This document shows positions 1-9,669 of a DNA stretch of 64,000 bases, piece by piece (within the stretch, counting starts at the first letter, position 1; each line of letters starts with the position of its first letter). Made by a program: the position numbers and the translations under genes. Origin of the DNA: Xenopus tropicalis (Eukaryota; Chordata; Amphibia; Anura; Pipidae); assembly GCF_000004195.4 (NCBI RefSeq), contig NC_030678.2, positions 85,968,904 to 86,032,903 on the forward strand, given 5' to 3'. The notes under the pieces were generated by a model, which saw only the letters and a program-made list of their open reading frames with translations, did no database searches and was not told where the DNA came from.

Positions 1-76
1 ATAGAGTCTGTGAAAGATGGCCTTCCCATAATTTGGAACTTTCTGGATAACGGGTTTCTAGATAATAGATCCCATA

Positions 77-79
<3 letters not shown>
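1..79. repeat. Right end of a TA-flanked palindromic MITE
   Basis: The segment matches the right-hand end of the complete copies at 6588-6895 and 25572-25880 (…ctttctggataacgggtt… then …cccatacct). The left part lies outside the window. The terminal CCTG-TA is replaced by a TA microsatellite. Confidence 0.75.
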
Positions 80-127
<48 letters not shown>

Positions 128-134
128 TATATAA
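79..134. repeat. (TA)n microsatellite
   Basis: An almost pure TA dinucleotide run of about 45 bases fades into AT-rich sequence. It begins exactly at the MITE end, as if the TA target site had expanded. Confidence 0.9.
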
Positions 135-1200
135 TGGAATTCCCTTGCAGTAAATGTTAAAATTCCACCACTAGTGCATGAATTGACCCTCTATTCTCAA
201 GAGTTTCTTTTAAATTACTGAACAGGCATTCTGAGCAGTTCAAAGAGTTGTGAGCAGGACATGCAGAGATTTTTAGAACTGCAGAAAAGAGCCCAGGAGA
301 GTATTAGAAGCACATTCCATCAAAATGCAATGAATAACTGACTAGGTTTATCTACTTTAGTGGAGAATATTAGTCGCTGACCATTTTATTTTACAGAAGG
401 AAATGAAAGCCCTGTACCACAAGATCTGCAGGATGCTTTGGGCAATATATGACATTATTAAACCTTTCACGATAGTTGTGGCTGCATTTGCTATAGACTT
501 CAATAACAGGGTAGCCAGAGTAAGTGTGACTTATTGCAAGGGAAAAGCAGACAGACACGTTGAGAGGATTACAGCATTGGAAACTGTGTGATTCAGCCAA
601 AGTTGAGTGGTATCTGGGAAAAGCTGCATGTCCTATAATAAGGTGCTGGGAGAAAATCTGTGCTTCATCCATACAGGAGATGCTGGATGAGCTTTGACAT
701 TTGTTATAGGGTGTTGGGCAAACTCAGTTCATTAACTACATGGGGCACTTACAGTAAACCTGTGAGGGATCTGTGTTTTGCTCCACATCTCTTATAAGGC
801 TTAAAAGATGAGATGTAGGGATTAAGTTTTCAGTCTCCATTAAACATATTAGAATAAGGCTAGCCTATGTGGATCTCACATTAGACAATATTTAGTTAGT
901 GCTTTTGGGTTTAGAGTGCCCTGGCAATTTTTGCAATGAGTGTAGAGATTACAGCTGGCATGAGTGGCTCCTGAGAGGAAGCAAAACCCATGGAGAGTCA
1001 TAAATAGAATAGTAACTTTAGCTTCAAACTACTATCTATAAGTGGAAGTTTGTTACCTGTTAGCATTGTGTTAGTGCAGTTTCATCATCAAATTGATATA
1101 CCACTAATGTCTAGTGGAGTTACCAGTCGAAAATTATCCACAGGGACTACTGCAATCAAGTGTTAAATGATAGCTCTTCACAGTGGTATGGGGTCTCCAC
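135..1200. other. No gene recognised
   Basis: AT-rich unique-looking sequence. A 93-codon open frame at 391-672 (minus) and its overlapping plus-strand frame show no domain, repeat or splice context, and I treat them as chance. Confidence 0.5.
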
Positions 1201-1204
1201 CTCC

Positions 1205-1335
1205 AAAATAATGGATCAAAATGTAAAAGGAATCCGGAGAGCTCACGTCTGTGCAAACAAGTGTGAACTTTATTTAGAGATGCATAGCACTACATGTTTC
1301 AGACCACATGGGTCCTTCGTCTGGTGCTAGTGAAG
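1205..1335 (-). mobile_element. Penelope-like element 3' remnant
   Basis: Read on the minus strand, this has the layout of Penelope-like element tails: a GACGAAGG…GAAAC hammerhead-type core, then an AATAAA-containing stretch (taaataaagttcacactt) and a conserved-looking tail. No reverse transcriptase is left. Assignment rests on this layout and on similar tails at 22583-22705 and 41290-42837. Confidence 0.5.
1285..1329 (-). ncRNA. Hammerhead-ribozyme-like fold
   Basis: On the minus strand: stem I TAGCAC pairs with GTGCTA (six perfect pairs). The core CAGACGA differs from CUGANGA only at the second base. Stem II is GGACC/GGTCT around loop CATGT (one G-U pair). GAA follows, then stem III ACA/TGT without a loop and A at the cleavage position. 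The core change should cripple cleavage. Loop-less stem III is known for Penelope-type hammerheads, which act as dimers. Active function is not claimed. Confidence 0.6.
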
Positions 1336-1339
1336 TTAC

Positions 1340-2350
1340 CATTATCTTAAACTCATGCCTCAAGGAAACAATATTTTAGTCAATAGGTCGCACTCCTATA
1401 GGTTATGTAATAGGACGAGAAAAGTGTGTTTAGCAAACAATCAGCAAGTAGCATTTACTGGAGACCTTTGTCTGTCGAATTCATGTGTATGGTTTCAATG
1501 GCTCAGGATGACTAAGTACAAGTACCTTTTAAAGGTCACAAATATCTTGACTAAGAACCAGGCATTATACGGTGCATACTGTATATCACACATATGTGAC
1601 AAATACAATGGAGGGGTCTTTGAGTCAGAAGGAAGGGGGCACCAATTTAAAAAAAAAATAATCCATGGATTTAGCTCAAAAAAGGTCAGCTCAAAAATAT
1701 CCCTGTGCTACTGTCCTCTGAGAGAATAAAAAATTAATTGTTTTAACTACTTCTCTTTGAAACTACCTTCCACAGAATTATTGCCTCTGGTTCATCTAGT
1801 GTACTCATTTATTCCCTGGAAGAAGAAGAAGAATTAATTATATATATTAGATTATCGATTTCCTAAAATCATTGCCTTTTTTTTCCCTTGATAGAATGAA
1901 GTAGTCTCTAGTTTGCTCTGATAGTCATTTTGTATTCTAAGCACTGAAGAGTTTAAATCACAATCCATTTTAGTCAAAAATGTACTTAAAAGTGATGTAC
2001 AAATAAAGTGGATTTTTTTAGATATGTAAATGGAAAGGATTTATGAAAGAAAATGCTATTGCTTCTGTATTTCCATTTTACTGACCTTCAAATATGCTGA
2101 TCTATTTAAATCTGTTGTACTCGACTTCTCTTCTCTTTGAACTGCCTCATGACAGGAATATTTAACCCAATTTGTGAAGTTGCTGGAAGGTCAGCTATCC
2201 CAAGTAAGTTATTAAGAGTTTTCTGCCTCCTTTTTAAATGCAAACTTTCAACTATATATATATATTTCTCTGAAAAGCAGCTGAAAATGATAGCAAACAA
2301 ATTGTGTATTTTGGGTACTTCACTGCAATTAAGTCTAAGGGGATTATATT
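1340..2350. other. No gene recognised
   Basis: Contains a 124-codon plus-strand open frame (1355-1729) with no recognised motif. It is cysteine- and lysine-rich with no hydrophobic or domain pattern, and has no splice context I trust. A short TA run lies at 2253-2266. Otherwise AT-rich unique sequence. Confidence 0.45.
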
Positions 2351-3519
2351 CAGGGCTGCCATCAGAAATCACGGGCCCCTTAACAACAAGATTTTCTGGG
2401 CCCCCCCTCCTCCCACGCCCTGCCCCCTATGGCCCCTCCCCCAGTACAAAGGACACACAGATATTGGTAGCCAGGGCCCCCTAAAACATCGGTAGCCAGG
2501 ACCAGGGTTATGTTTTGCATTGGTGCCAGCCCAGGGCCCCCTAAAACATTGCTGGTCCTCCCCCAGTGTCCTCATACTGTGGCCCACTCCCTCCCACTCC
2601 CCCCTACGTCCTCCAGCTCCCCCCTCAACATCCTCCAGCTCCCCCTTAGCATCCTCCCCAACATCCTCCCGCTCCCCCCTATGTTCTCCAGCTCCCCCCA
2701 GTATCCTCCAGCTCCTCTCCCCATCATCCTCCAGCTCCCCTCCCAAGCATCCTCCAGGTCCCCCCAGCATCCTTCCCAGCATACTCCCCAACATCCTCCA
2801 GCTCCCCCCCAGCATCCTCCCCAACATCCTCCAGCCCCCCCCCAGTATTCTCCAGCTCCCTTCCCCAGCATCCTCCAGCTCCCCTCTCCAGCATCCTTCA
2901 GCTCCCCCCAGTATACTGTGGCCCACTCCCTCCCGCTCCCCCCTACATCCTCCAGCTCCCCCCTAGCATCCTCCCCAACATCCTCCCACTCCCCCTATGT
3001 TCTCCAGCTCCCCCCAGCATCCTCCAGCTCCTCTCCCCATCATCCTCCAGCTCCCCTCCCAAGCATCCTCCAGGTCCCCACAGCATCCTTTCCAGCATAC
3101 TCCCCAACATCCTCCAGCTCCCCCCCAACATCCTCCAGCTCCCCCCCAGCATCCTCCCCAACATCCTCCAGCTCCCCCAGTATCCTCCAGCTCCCCTCCC
3201 CAGCATCCTCCCTCCCAGCTCCCCGCTCTCTCCAGCATCCTTCAGCTCCCCCCAGTATCCTCCAGCTCCCTCCCTCAGCATCCCACCCAGCATCCTCCAG
3301 CTCCACTCCCCAGCATCATGCAGCTCCCCCCTAGCATCCTTCCCAGCATCATCCCCAACATCCTCCAGCTCCCCCCAGCATCTTCCCCAGCATCCTTCAG
3401 CCCCCCCCCCGTCAGCATCCTGCAGCTCTCGTACTGACTTCATGTACTGACTTCATGGGTGCAACCAATCAGGGCTCATAAATCTTTAAAGGGGGCCCGA
3501 GCTAAAAAAAAAAAAAAAA
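2351..3519. mobile_element. Composite MITE-like element with internal C-rich minisatellite
   Basis: Starts with CAGGGCTGCCATCAG, a hAT-like CAGGG terminus, followed by a GC-rich arm containing repeated cagggccccctaaaacat blocks (about 2476 and 2533). It ends near ggggcccgagct plus a poly(A) tract at 3506-3519. The centre is a large minisatellite. The right terminus is not a clean inverted copy of the left, so the right end may be truncated. Confidence 0.5.
2570..3425. repeat. C-rich (plus strand) minisatellite, about 0.85 kb
   Basis: Irregular tandem units built from CAGCATCCTCCAGCTCCCC and CCCCAACATCCTCC modules, with larger blocks repeated (the cagtatactgtggcccactccctcc region and the segment near 2690-2790 recur downstream around 3000-3100). 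All six frames are long and open (up to 274 codons, Pro/Ser-rich on plus, Gly/Glu/Trp-rich on minus) because the repeat lacks stops. These frames are artefacts, not genes. Confidence 0.9.
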
Positions 3520-4433
3520 CTATCATCCTTTGCTTGTCCTAAAGGGATATTGTCATCTACCCTTTACAGTATATCTGCATGAATTGTGAGTATCTGATAA
3601 CCCTGTTCACCATCATTGTCTCTGACAATAAATGTGTTCCTAGTTCAACTGCAAGAACCTTTCTGGTGTCCATTCTTACCAACTGCACTACATAACTACA
3701 GTGAGTTGTAGTTCAACTATACCCTCAGCTCCTGTTAAGGTCTCTTCCACCTAAGCGAAGGCCCATCCTAAGAAAGAGAGTCGCATGTAACACATGCTCT
3801 CATATCACTACTAGCCTGGTTTAACCATTTCCTAGCCAAACAAGTGTTACAGGATCTTTCTTCTTGGGCTTCTCCAATTAGAGCACAGGTCTCGACAGAC
3901 AGTAAAATTGACCAATCAAGGCACAGATGTGGGCAGGGCTGAGGAGATATTACAAACTGAAGGCTCTGCAGAAATGAAAACTGATAGGTAAAGTTTAAAG
4001 CCTGTAGATCCTTCTTAAGAACTCCACCAACTCTGAACTTGCTGCAGATTTTATGCCACACTCACAGGTACAATATTGTATATGTTCTAAAGGCTGAATC
4101 ACTAGCTGAAATTAAATAGTTTGTCACCTGGCATCTATAATATCTCTATCCCCCACTAAATTAACGCTTTCCCCCTGAAAAAGCTAATTGTGCTTTTACA
4201 CTTTTTTTTCTTACTTTTGTCATTGTTTTGTTCATTTCTAGCTAGTTACAGTGGAGCCCTTATGAGACTGCATACAGTAGGTAGGAAACAAAATAATCTT
4301 ATGTATCAGTGCCAGTGTTATAGTGCCAGGGCCTGAAAATCTGGTATCAGTACCCACTGCATCTTACTACATATAATGTGCTGGTTAATGTGTCAGTACC
4401 CACTGCCTTTCTCAATATGAGGCTAACTAAAAA
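3520..4433. other. No gene recognised
   Basis: Unique AT-rich sequence. Around 3600-3690 there is an AATAAA followed by a short pyrimidine-rich tract, resembling an LTR or retroposon tail, but no matching partner was found. The 97-codon minus frame at 3768-4061 has no recognisable feature. Confidence 0.4.
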
Positions 4434-4698
4434 AGTGTTGAGTGAATTTTTCCACCAGACATGGATTCACAGGGAATTTCTGCATTTTGCTATTGGGTAA
4501 TTGTTTTGCAAAACTTCTGTTAAAATTTGCCTAGTAAAAATTTGATGCACGTCAAAAAAAGGCGCAGGTGTGTCAAAATTGGACACAGGCGACAAAAAGA
4601 AGACGTGGACAACAAAAAAGTTGTGCGACAAATGCGTTTCACGGATTTTTTGCCGTTTTGCGAATTTTATGGCATTTTATGACAGATTTGCTCATCAC
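4434..4698. repeat. MITE of the TTTGCTCATCAC family, nearly full length
   Basis: Starts agtgttgagtgaattttt and ends gatttgctcatcac, an imperfect inverted repeat of the start (consensus AGTGATGAGC). The interior has the cgacaaa/ttttgcg stretches shared with copies at about 6275-6555, 20990-21115, 24345-24422, 32840-32896 and 50885-51012. Confidence 0.65.
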
Positions 4699-6270
4699 GA
4701 ATTAAAACACATTTAAGCTAACTGATCACAAACACAAATGAATGGAGGACCCCTCACAGAACTTCACACTATCCCTGGAAGTTAGTGGGAACTGCAAGAA
4801 GTAGTTGGGAGGTTCATTTTTATACCAACATGGAATCCACTAAGTCTCACATTAGCTTTAGATCAGTCTATGTACGGCCCATCTTTAGCCTTCCCAAACA
4901 AAAAAGTCACCCTCCGCCTATGCACTCTCTTTGCTTCCCTTTATCTCTAAACTACTTGAGTGCAACGGACTAATGACCGCCCAGACCATAAGATTCTCGA
5001 CCCCCTACAATATGGCTTTAGGTTCCAACACTTCACAGAAACTGCTAACCTGACTAACTAAAGACTTGTTATCAGCTAAAGCCAAAAACACTTATTGCTA
5101 CTAATACTCTTATGAGGAGGACAAAAGCAGCGAATGGTGCGGATAACTGCAAATATTGCCTAAGACAAGGCTAGAGTTATGCATTTACATGGACATCAAG
5201 AAGAGCAGTATACCAGCCTATCTGAGGCTTGGCTTGGACTATGGGACACTCTAGGTAAATCCTGCCAGTCGGTGGTGGCACTGTAACCCTTATGCATTTT
5301 GTGCTAATTAAAGTTCTTTTGCCTCATAAATTTACCATATGATTACTTTTGAGTTAAAAAAGCCTGATATAAGGCTTCATAACACTCCCCTTCAAACCAG
5401 AAACATATTAAATTTGCATCCTGCAAAGCTAATTAGTAATTTTTATGGCTACACAGAAGTCAATTAAGTAAATTACAGGAAAGTGCTTATTAGCCTTACA
5501 GGATGTGGATTCAGTGTTTCCACATAGTATACAAGGAAATCTTAAGAGAATTGACTGAACACCTGTAATTTGTAAGCAATGAAGATCAAAATCCTGACTA
5601 CATGAATCTAATTTACTGCACAGCACTCCCCTTTTCATTAAATCTCACTCTCTTTTTTAAAAGTACTCATAGCTGAAAGGTTAGGAGTGAGCATAAGATA
5701 ATACCAATGAGAGTCTACTGAAAAATTCATTGGAAAACCTATAATGGTTAGGCTGTGGAGCATAAGCCAGCAATGTTGGAGATAAAATGGGATAAACAAT
5801 AGAGCGTGAACCTTATAATCATAGGGTTGCAAAAGGGATTTGGTCACTTTATAAGTATTTGAATGGGTCATGCCAAATAGTCTACAGCATTGGGGGGGTT
5901 CTGGTAACTTTGTAATGGTAAGAACAGCAGGTGTCATGATTTATTTACTACATCCTCTCAGAAGAAGAAAAAAATATGAATGCAACAAATAAAAATTTGG
6001 CCCAAGTAATAGAAATATTTCACCCTAAGAGAAAGGCTATCCTGATGGAAGTGGTACATCAGGATGACAATGTTCTAGTTTATAGGGTTTGAGTGGCTGC
6101 TGGATGAGGCATAAAAATGATGTGCTATAACCCTAGCCACCATCCATTTGACCATTTCTAACAATATATAAAGGGGGTCAAGGGGCCTGATTTATGGTTG
6201 CTCGAGCCTCTGCGCTCAAGCAATTGGTCACTTATCGCTGGAGTTCATGAACACGTGGTTTCTGTAACCA
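4699..6270. other. No gene recognised
   Basis: AT-rich unique-looking sequence without convincing exons, terminal repeats or RNA genes. Open frames of 60-100 codons on the minus strand (5429-5638, 5638-5937) have no recognisable content. Confidence 0.45.
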
Positions 6271-6274
6271 ATTA

Positions 6275-6556
6275 CCTCAGCATTGTGCTGAACATTTTTT
6301 CCCCCTGAACAGGCAACTAAAATCTGCTGAGCATTTTATTTTTTTTTTTTCAACAACTCTGGGAAAAAAAACCTTTGGCATAGTTAACTGTAAACAGAAA
6401 GCAGCCTGACATTTTTGTTGTTGCATGGCTTGTCCTGGCTGTAAGAAAGATACGCAAAACAGCAAAAATGACACCCGCAACAATTTTTTGTTGCCTGTTT
6501 TGCAGAAATTCGCCACAAATCCATGCCTGCTGAATCATTTTGCTCATCGCTACTGC
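6275..6556. repeat. Diverged MITE of the TTTGCTCATCAC family
   Basis: Right end attttgctcatcgct and interior gcagaaattcgccacaaatccatgc match the family (reverse orientation relative to 4434-4698). The left end is degraded by a poly(T) tract at 6338-6350. Three overlapping minus-strand frames here are side effects of the repeat. Confidence 0.55.
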
Positions 6557-6587
6557 AAGTGAGGGAAAAAAAAATTACAAATGTTGA

Positions 6588-6895
6588 TACAGGTGTGGGA
6601 TCCTTTATCTGAAACCTGTTATCCAGAAAGTTCTGAAATACGGAAAGGCCGTCTCCCATAGACTCCATTATAAACAAATTTTTGATTTTATAAAGTGATT
6701 TCCTTTTTCTCTGTAATAAAACAGCACCGTGTACTTGATCCTAACTAAGATATAATTTATCCTTATTGGGGGCAAAACAAGCCTATTGGATTTATTCAAT
6801 AATTTAAATGATTTTTAGCAGACAAGTTATGGAGATCCATATTATGGAAAGACCCCTTATCCGGAGCATTCTGGATAACAGGTCCCATACCTGTA
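6588..6895. repeat. Complete TA-flanked palindromic MITE
   Basis: Terminal inverted repeats CAGGTGTGGGATCC and its partner GGTCCCATACCTG are flanked on both sides by TA, as expected for a Tc1/mariner-type target duplication. Interior landmarks (gtaataaaacagcaccgtgtac; cttattgggggcaaaacaag) are shared with 25572-25880 and fragments at 1-79, 9889-9966, 52314-52450, 55249-55545 and 55823-56010. Confidence 0.85.
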
Positions 6896-7642
6896 TAACC
6901 AATTGTGAAATTACAGTAGAAATAAAGTACAAGGCATAATGAATGCCTAAACAGCCTAGAATAATCACAACCAAGGTAGGGTGAGGGGGGTGGGGTCAGA
7001 GCAGCATTGCAGTTTCCAGATGGGTAAGATAGTGACAGGGTATGGTGCCGACTATTCTGAAATATTAACCCTCCCCTGTGCTAGATGGTCAATCCCCAGC
7101 TAAGGGACCTATATAACTCCTTTCCCTACCAAAACACCTACCCACAGTCAAGAGCACCTTTGTTAATCACTTTGTTACCAGACATACTTTTTTTTACTCT
7201 ACCAAGCAACAGCGTCTGGAAAGAAAGATCACATTTGGCAAGAATAACTCTTATATTCTATTTAGAATGTAACTATTAAATATTAGAAAAATGTTCAATT
7301 GACAAGACAATGCAGATGAGGCGTTATCTGCTATTAAAAAGTTTAAGTTCTGTGAATTCCTGTCACTGTAACAAAGTCAGAGTTTAAAAAAAGAATACAG
7401 GTCGTCCCCCTCCCAATCTTTTTTTTTTTTCATTCATGACAAGATTTATGGAAATTGAAAACTATACCAAATCTTTGGACACAGAATGATGAATAATTTC
7501 AATGCTGTGTAGAAGCCTTAATGTCTTGAGATTTGCCAGCGGCAGTAAGTTCTTTAAGGAGTTAAAAGTTCAGCCGTTGCGCTGTAGAACAGATTAAGCT
7601 CTAATACCAGCCTTTCTGCCCTTCCTCTCGCTTATCCAACAG
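6896..7642. other. No repeat recognised; possible intron before the 7643 exon
   Basis: Unique sequence. Poly(T) at 7419-7430. Just before 7643 there is a long pyrimidine run (tttctgcccttcctctcgc) suitable for a splice acceptor. No further exon was identified upstream. Confidence 0.35.
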
Positions 7643-7788
7643 CCAGAAAGTATAAAGTTATAAACAAAGTAGGAGACTGTGAAATGAGTCTGCAAAATGC
7701 CAGGAGGGCTCCCAGGAAAATGGAAGGATACTTAAAGATTGATGAAGTAGAGAATTTCTTCTGGATGCTCAATGAGGGCAAAGACTGA
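7643..7788 (+). CDS. Candidate terminal exon, unidentified protein
   Basis: A strong acceptor (pyrimidine-rich tract, then CCAACAG) is followed by an open frame of 47 codons entered after two bases and ending in TGA at 7786-7788. The residues look protein-like: basic then acidic/aromatic, containing YKVINKVGDCEM and KMEGYLKIDEVENFFWML. A downstream AATAAA lies near 8250. If real, this is the last exon of a plus-strand gene, convergent with the minus-strand gene ending at 9340. I recognise no family and could not find the preceding exon, so chance remains likely. Confidence 0.25.
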
Positions 7789-8764
7789 AACACAAAAGAG
7801 GCAAGTGTCATTCAGTGGAAATCAAGTTATAGTCTTACTGGAACAAGAAAAGTTGGAATTGTTGAAAAAGTAATCCTCACAAATTCAGGTTTGCTTGCTA
7901 ATCTCAGGTAGACCATTAACATCTAACACTCCAACATATTGGGGGGGGGGGGGGTAATTTATAAAATTCGTGCAGCGTAGAATTATTTGCAGTGTGATCA
8001 TATTTGCCCTGCCCGTGTTTATATTTCTAAAGCTGGACAAGGCTGGTGCATTTAATGGGCAAAGATAATTGGGATTTTTTTTATTCACAGTGCCCAATGT
8101 CCTTAAAGCTTTTTAAATATGGCATATTCACAAATTGCCAATATTTATGTGCACACTCTGCACCAGAGTTTTAGTGGAGTAAAAAATATTGTCTACTTTA
8201 CACAAGCGTGATTAACACATTTGTGATTTTATGTGTAAAATCATGGGTAATAAAGAGTCACAATCATATGTTATTTTTGCATGACTGTGTGACTTTGGAT
8301 AAATGGGTACATAGATTGTCATATGTATCTATTATATACATTCAAAAAAATACTTTCTAACCAGTGAGTAGAATGATGGGGGTTTAGGTTGCATTTAGGG
8401 TTGCCACTTTTTTGTACATAAAATTCTGCATGTTCTGAGAGGGTAAAGGGGAAAGATCATGGGAAAGTTTAACAAGATGGTAGAGCAATGACAAAAAGGG
8501 GGAGGAGATGTGATGTAAACATTGTGTATTAGGTGCCAATTGGAAGAAGTTTCTTGAATGGATAAGTAAAGTTCGAGGGATTGGGGTTGGCCCGGAATGA
8601 AAGGTAATACAAACATATGAGAGTGCAGCAGGTGTTGATACCTAAACATCACGACTATAGCAGCATAATGCATGTAATTGCAACAAATACAATTTTGGTT
8701 GTGCTGTGGCTACATCCACCATCTATTATGTTCTGTCAAATGGATTACTGTCTCACAATAAACT
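7789..8764. other. No gene recognised
   Basis: Contains a poly(G) run at 7940-7953 and an AATAAA near 8250 that could serve the candidate exon upstream. The 70- and 92-codon minus frames show nothing recognisable. Confidence 0.4.
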
Positions 8765-9055
8765 ACTATTTATCAAAGTACGAAAGTTTCGGAATTCATT
8801 CAAGCTTCAGTATTGTGACTTTCTTTTGGTTAGGTTGGAGCTGCAGAGTGCCATTGAGTCCTTTGGAAAGCTTCCCACATCATGCATTGAAGTGTCAAAG
8901 TCAGAAAGGGTTTATCGCCGTTTACGCTTGTTTCAATACGAAAATTTCGTATCATAAGTACGAAATTTTCGTATTCAAACGAAAATAATTTGTGGCATTT
9001 GCATTCATCAGAAATGATCCGATTTTGCAATCCAGATTCGTGAATCCGCTCCAAT
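8765..9055. repeat. MITE sharing the TTCAAGCTTCAGTATTGTGAC core (copy 1)
   Basis: Core attcaagcttcagtattgtg, then gttggagctgcagagtgcca, matches copies at 18419-18872 and 19173-19626. The ends (tttatcaaagtacgaaag / gattcgtgaatccgctcc) are degraded versions of the TIR seen there. Confidence 0.75.
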
Positions 9056-9339
9056 GTATGGCATTACTGGAGACATAATAAAAATTGGCAGAACATATTT
9101 ATGCACAAACATGCAAATATATGCCCTTAAAGAGTGACTATAGGTTCAAAGTTCACAACAGTATAAGTAACCCACAGCCACTGGGTTGTTTTTGTTTATT
9201 TGATTTCTTATTTGAAAATTAATATGTTTTTTTTATCATGGGTTACTAGAACAAATATTTCTGGTCATTTCCCCCTAACCATTTAAATATATTGAAACCA
9301 CTAACCAGTGCAACATCAGGTAGATTAATAGAAAATAAC

Positions 9340-9345
9340 TTTATT
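9340..9345 (-). terminator. Poly(A) signal of the minus-strand gene
   Basis: AATAAA on the minus strand (tttatt on plus), about 225 bases past the predicted stop at 9571. A 3' UTR of roughly 240 bases is implied. Confidence 0.5.
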
Positions 9346-9570
9346 AGCTTATTAAAATAGTTTACTTTTTCATGTAAAAGGAAAACAGTTCAAATTGCTC
9401 ATGTGACCAGCATGTGACATTTTCTTGAAAAAGAGAAACAACTTTAGTTATACGTGTGTACATGGAGCCCTAGGAACGGAGCAAGATTATTCTCATGCAA
9501 CTTAATTACTCCCCTTATCTCACATATCTACAAAGACTTGCATTTCTTGAATTCAAAGGGAAATTTTTCT

Positions 9571-9669
9571 TCAGGTCTTTTTCTTTCTCCCTCTCTTGGA
9601 ATGTTTGTTGCGAAGTCCAAGAGTGGATGTTTCAACTGCACTTTCTTCATAAACCTCTTTTTTTGTAGC
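9571..9669 (-). CDS. Exon 5, terminal, of the minus-strand gene
   Basis: A very long poly(T) tract (9674-9695 on the opposite strand as A's) ends in AACAG, followed by 32 codons in phase 0: ATKKEVYEESAVETSTLG then a basic tail RNKHSKRGRKKKT and TGA at 9573-9571. A second frame is also open through the exon to a later stop near 9530, but the splice phase excludes it. Confidence 0.55.
   Translation of the reverse strand, partial: ATKKEVYEESAVETSTLGLRNKHSKRGRKKKT

Noticed and set aside
1355..1729. 124-codon plus-strand frame
   Set aside because: No domain, no splice or promoter context, lies downstream of a Penelope remnant in AT-rich DNA.
2369..3443. Eight overlapping open frames of 88-274 codons on both strands
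   Set aside because: They all lie in a stop-poor minisatellite; low-complexity Pro/Ser or Gly/Glu/Trp translations, no start context.
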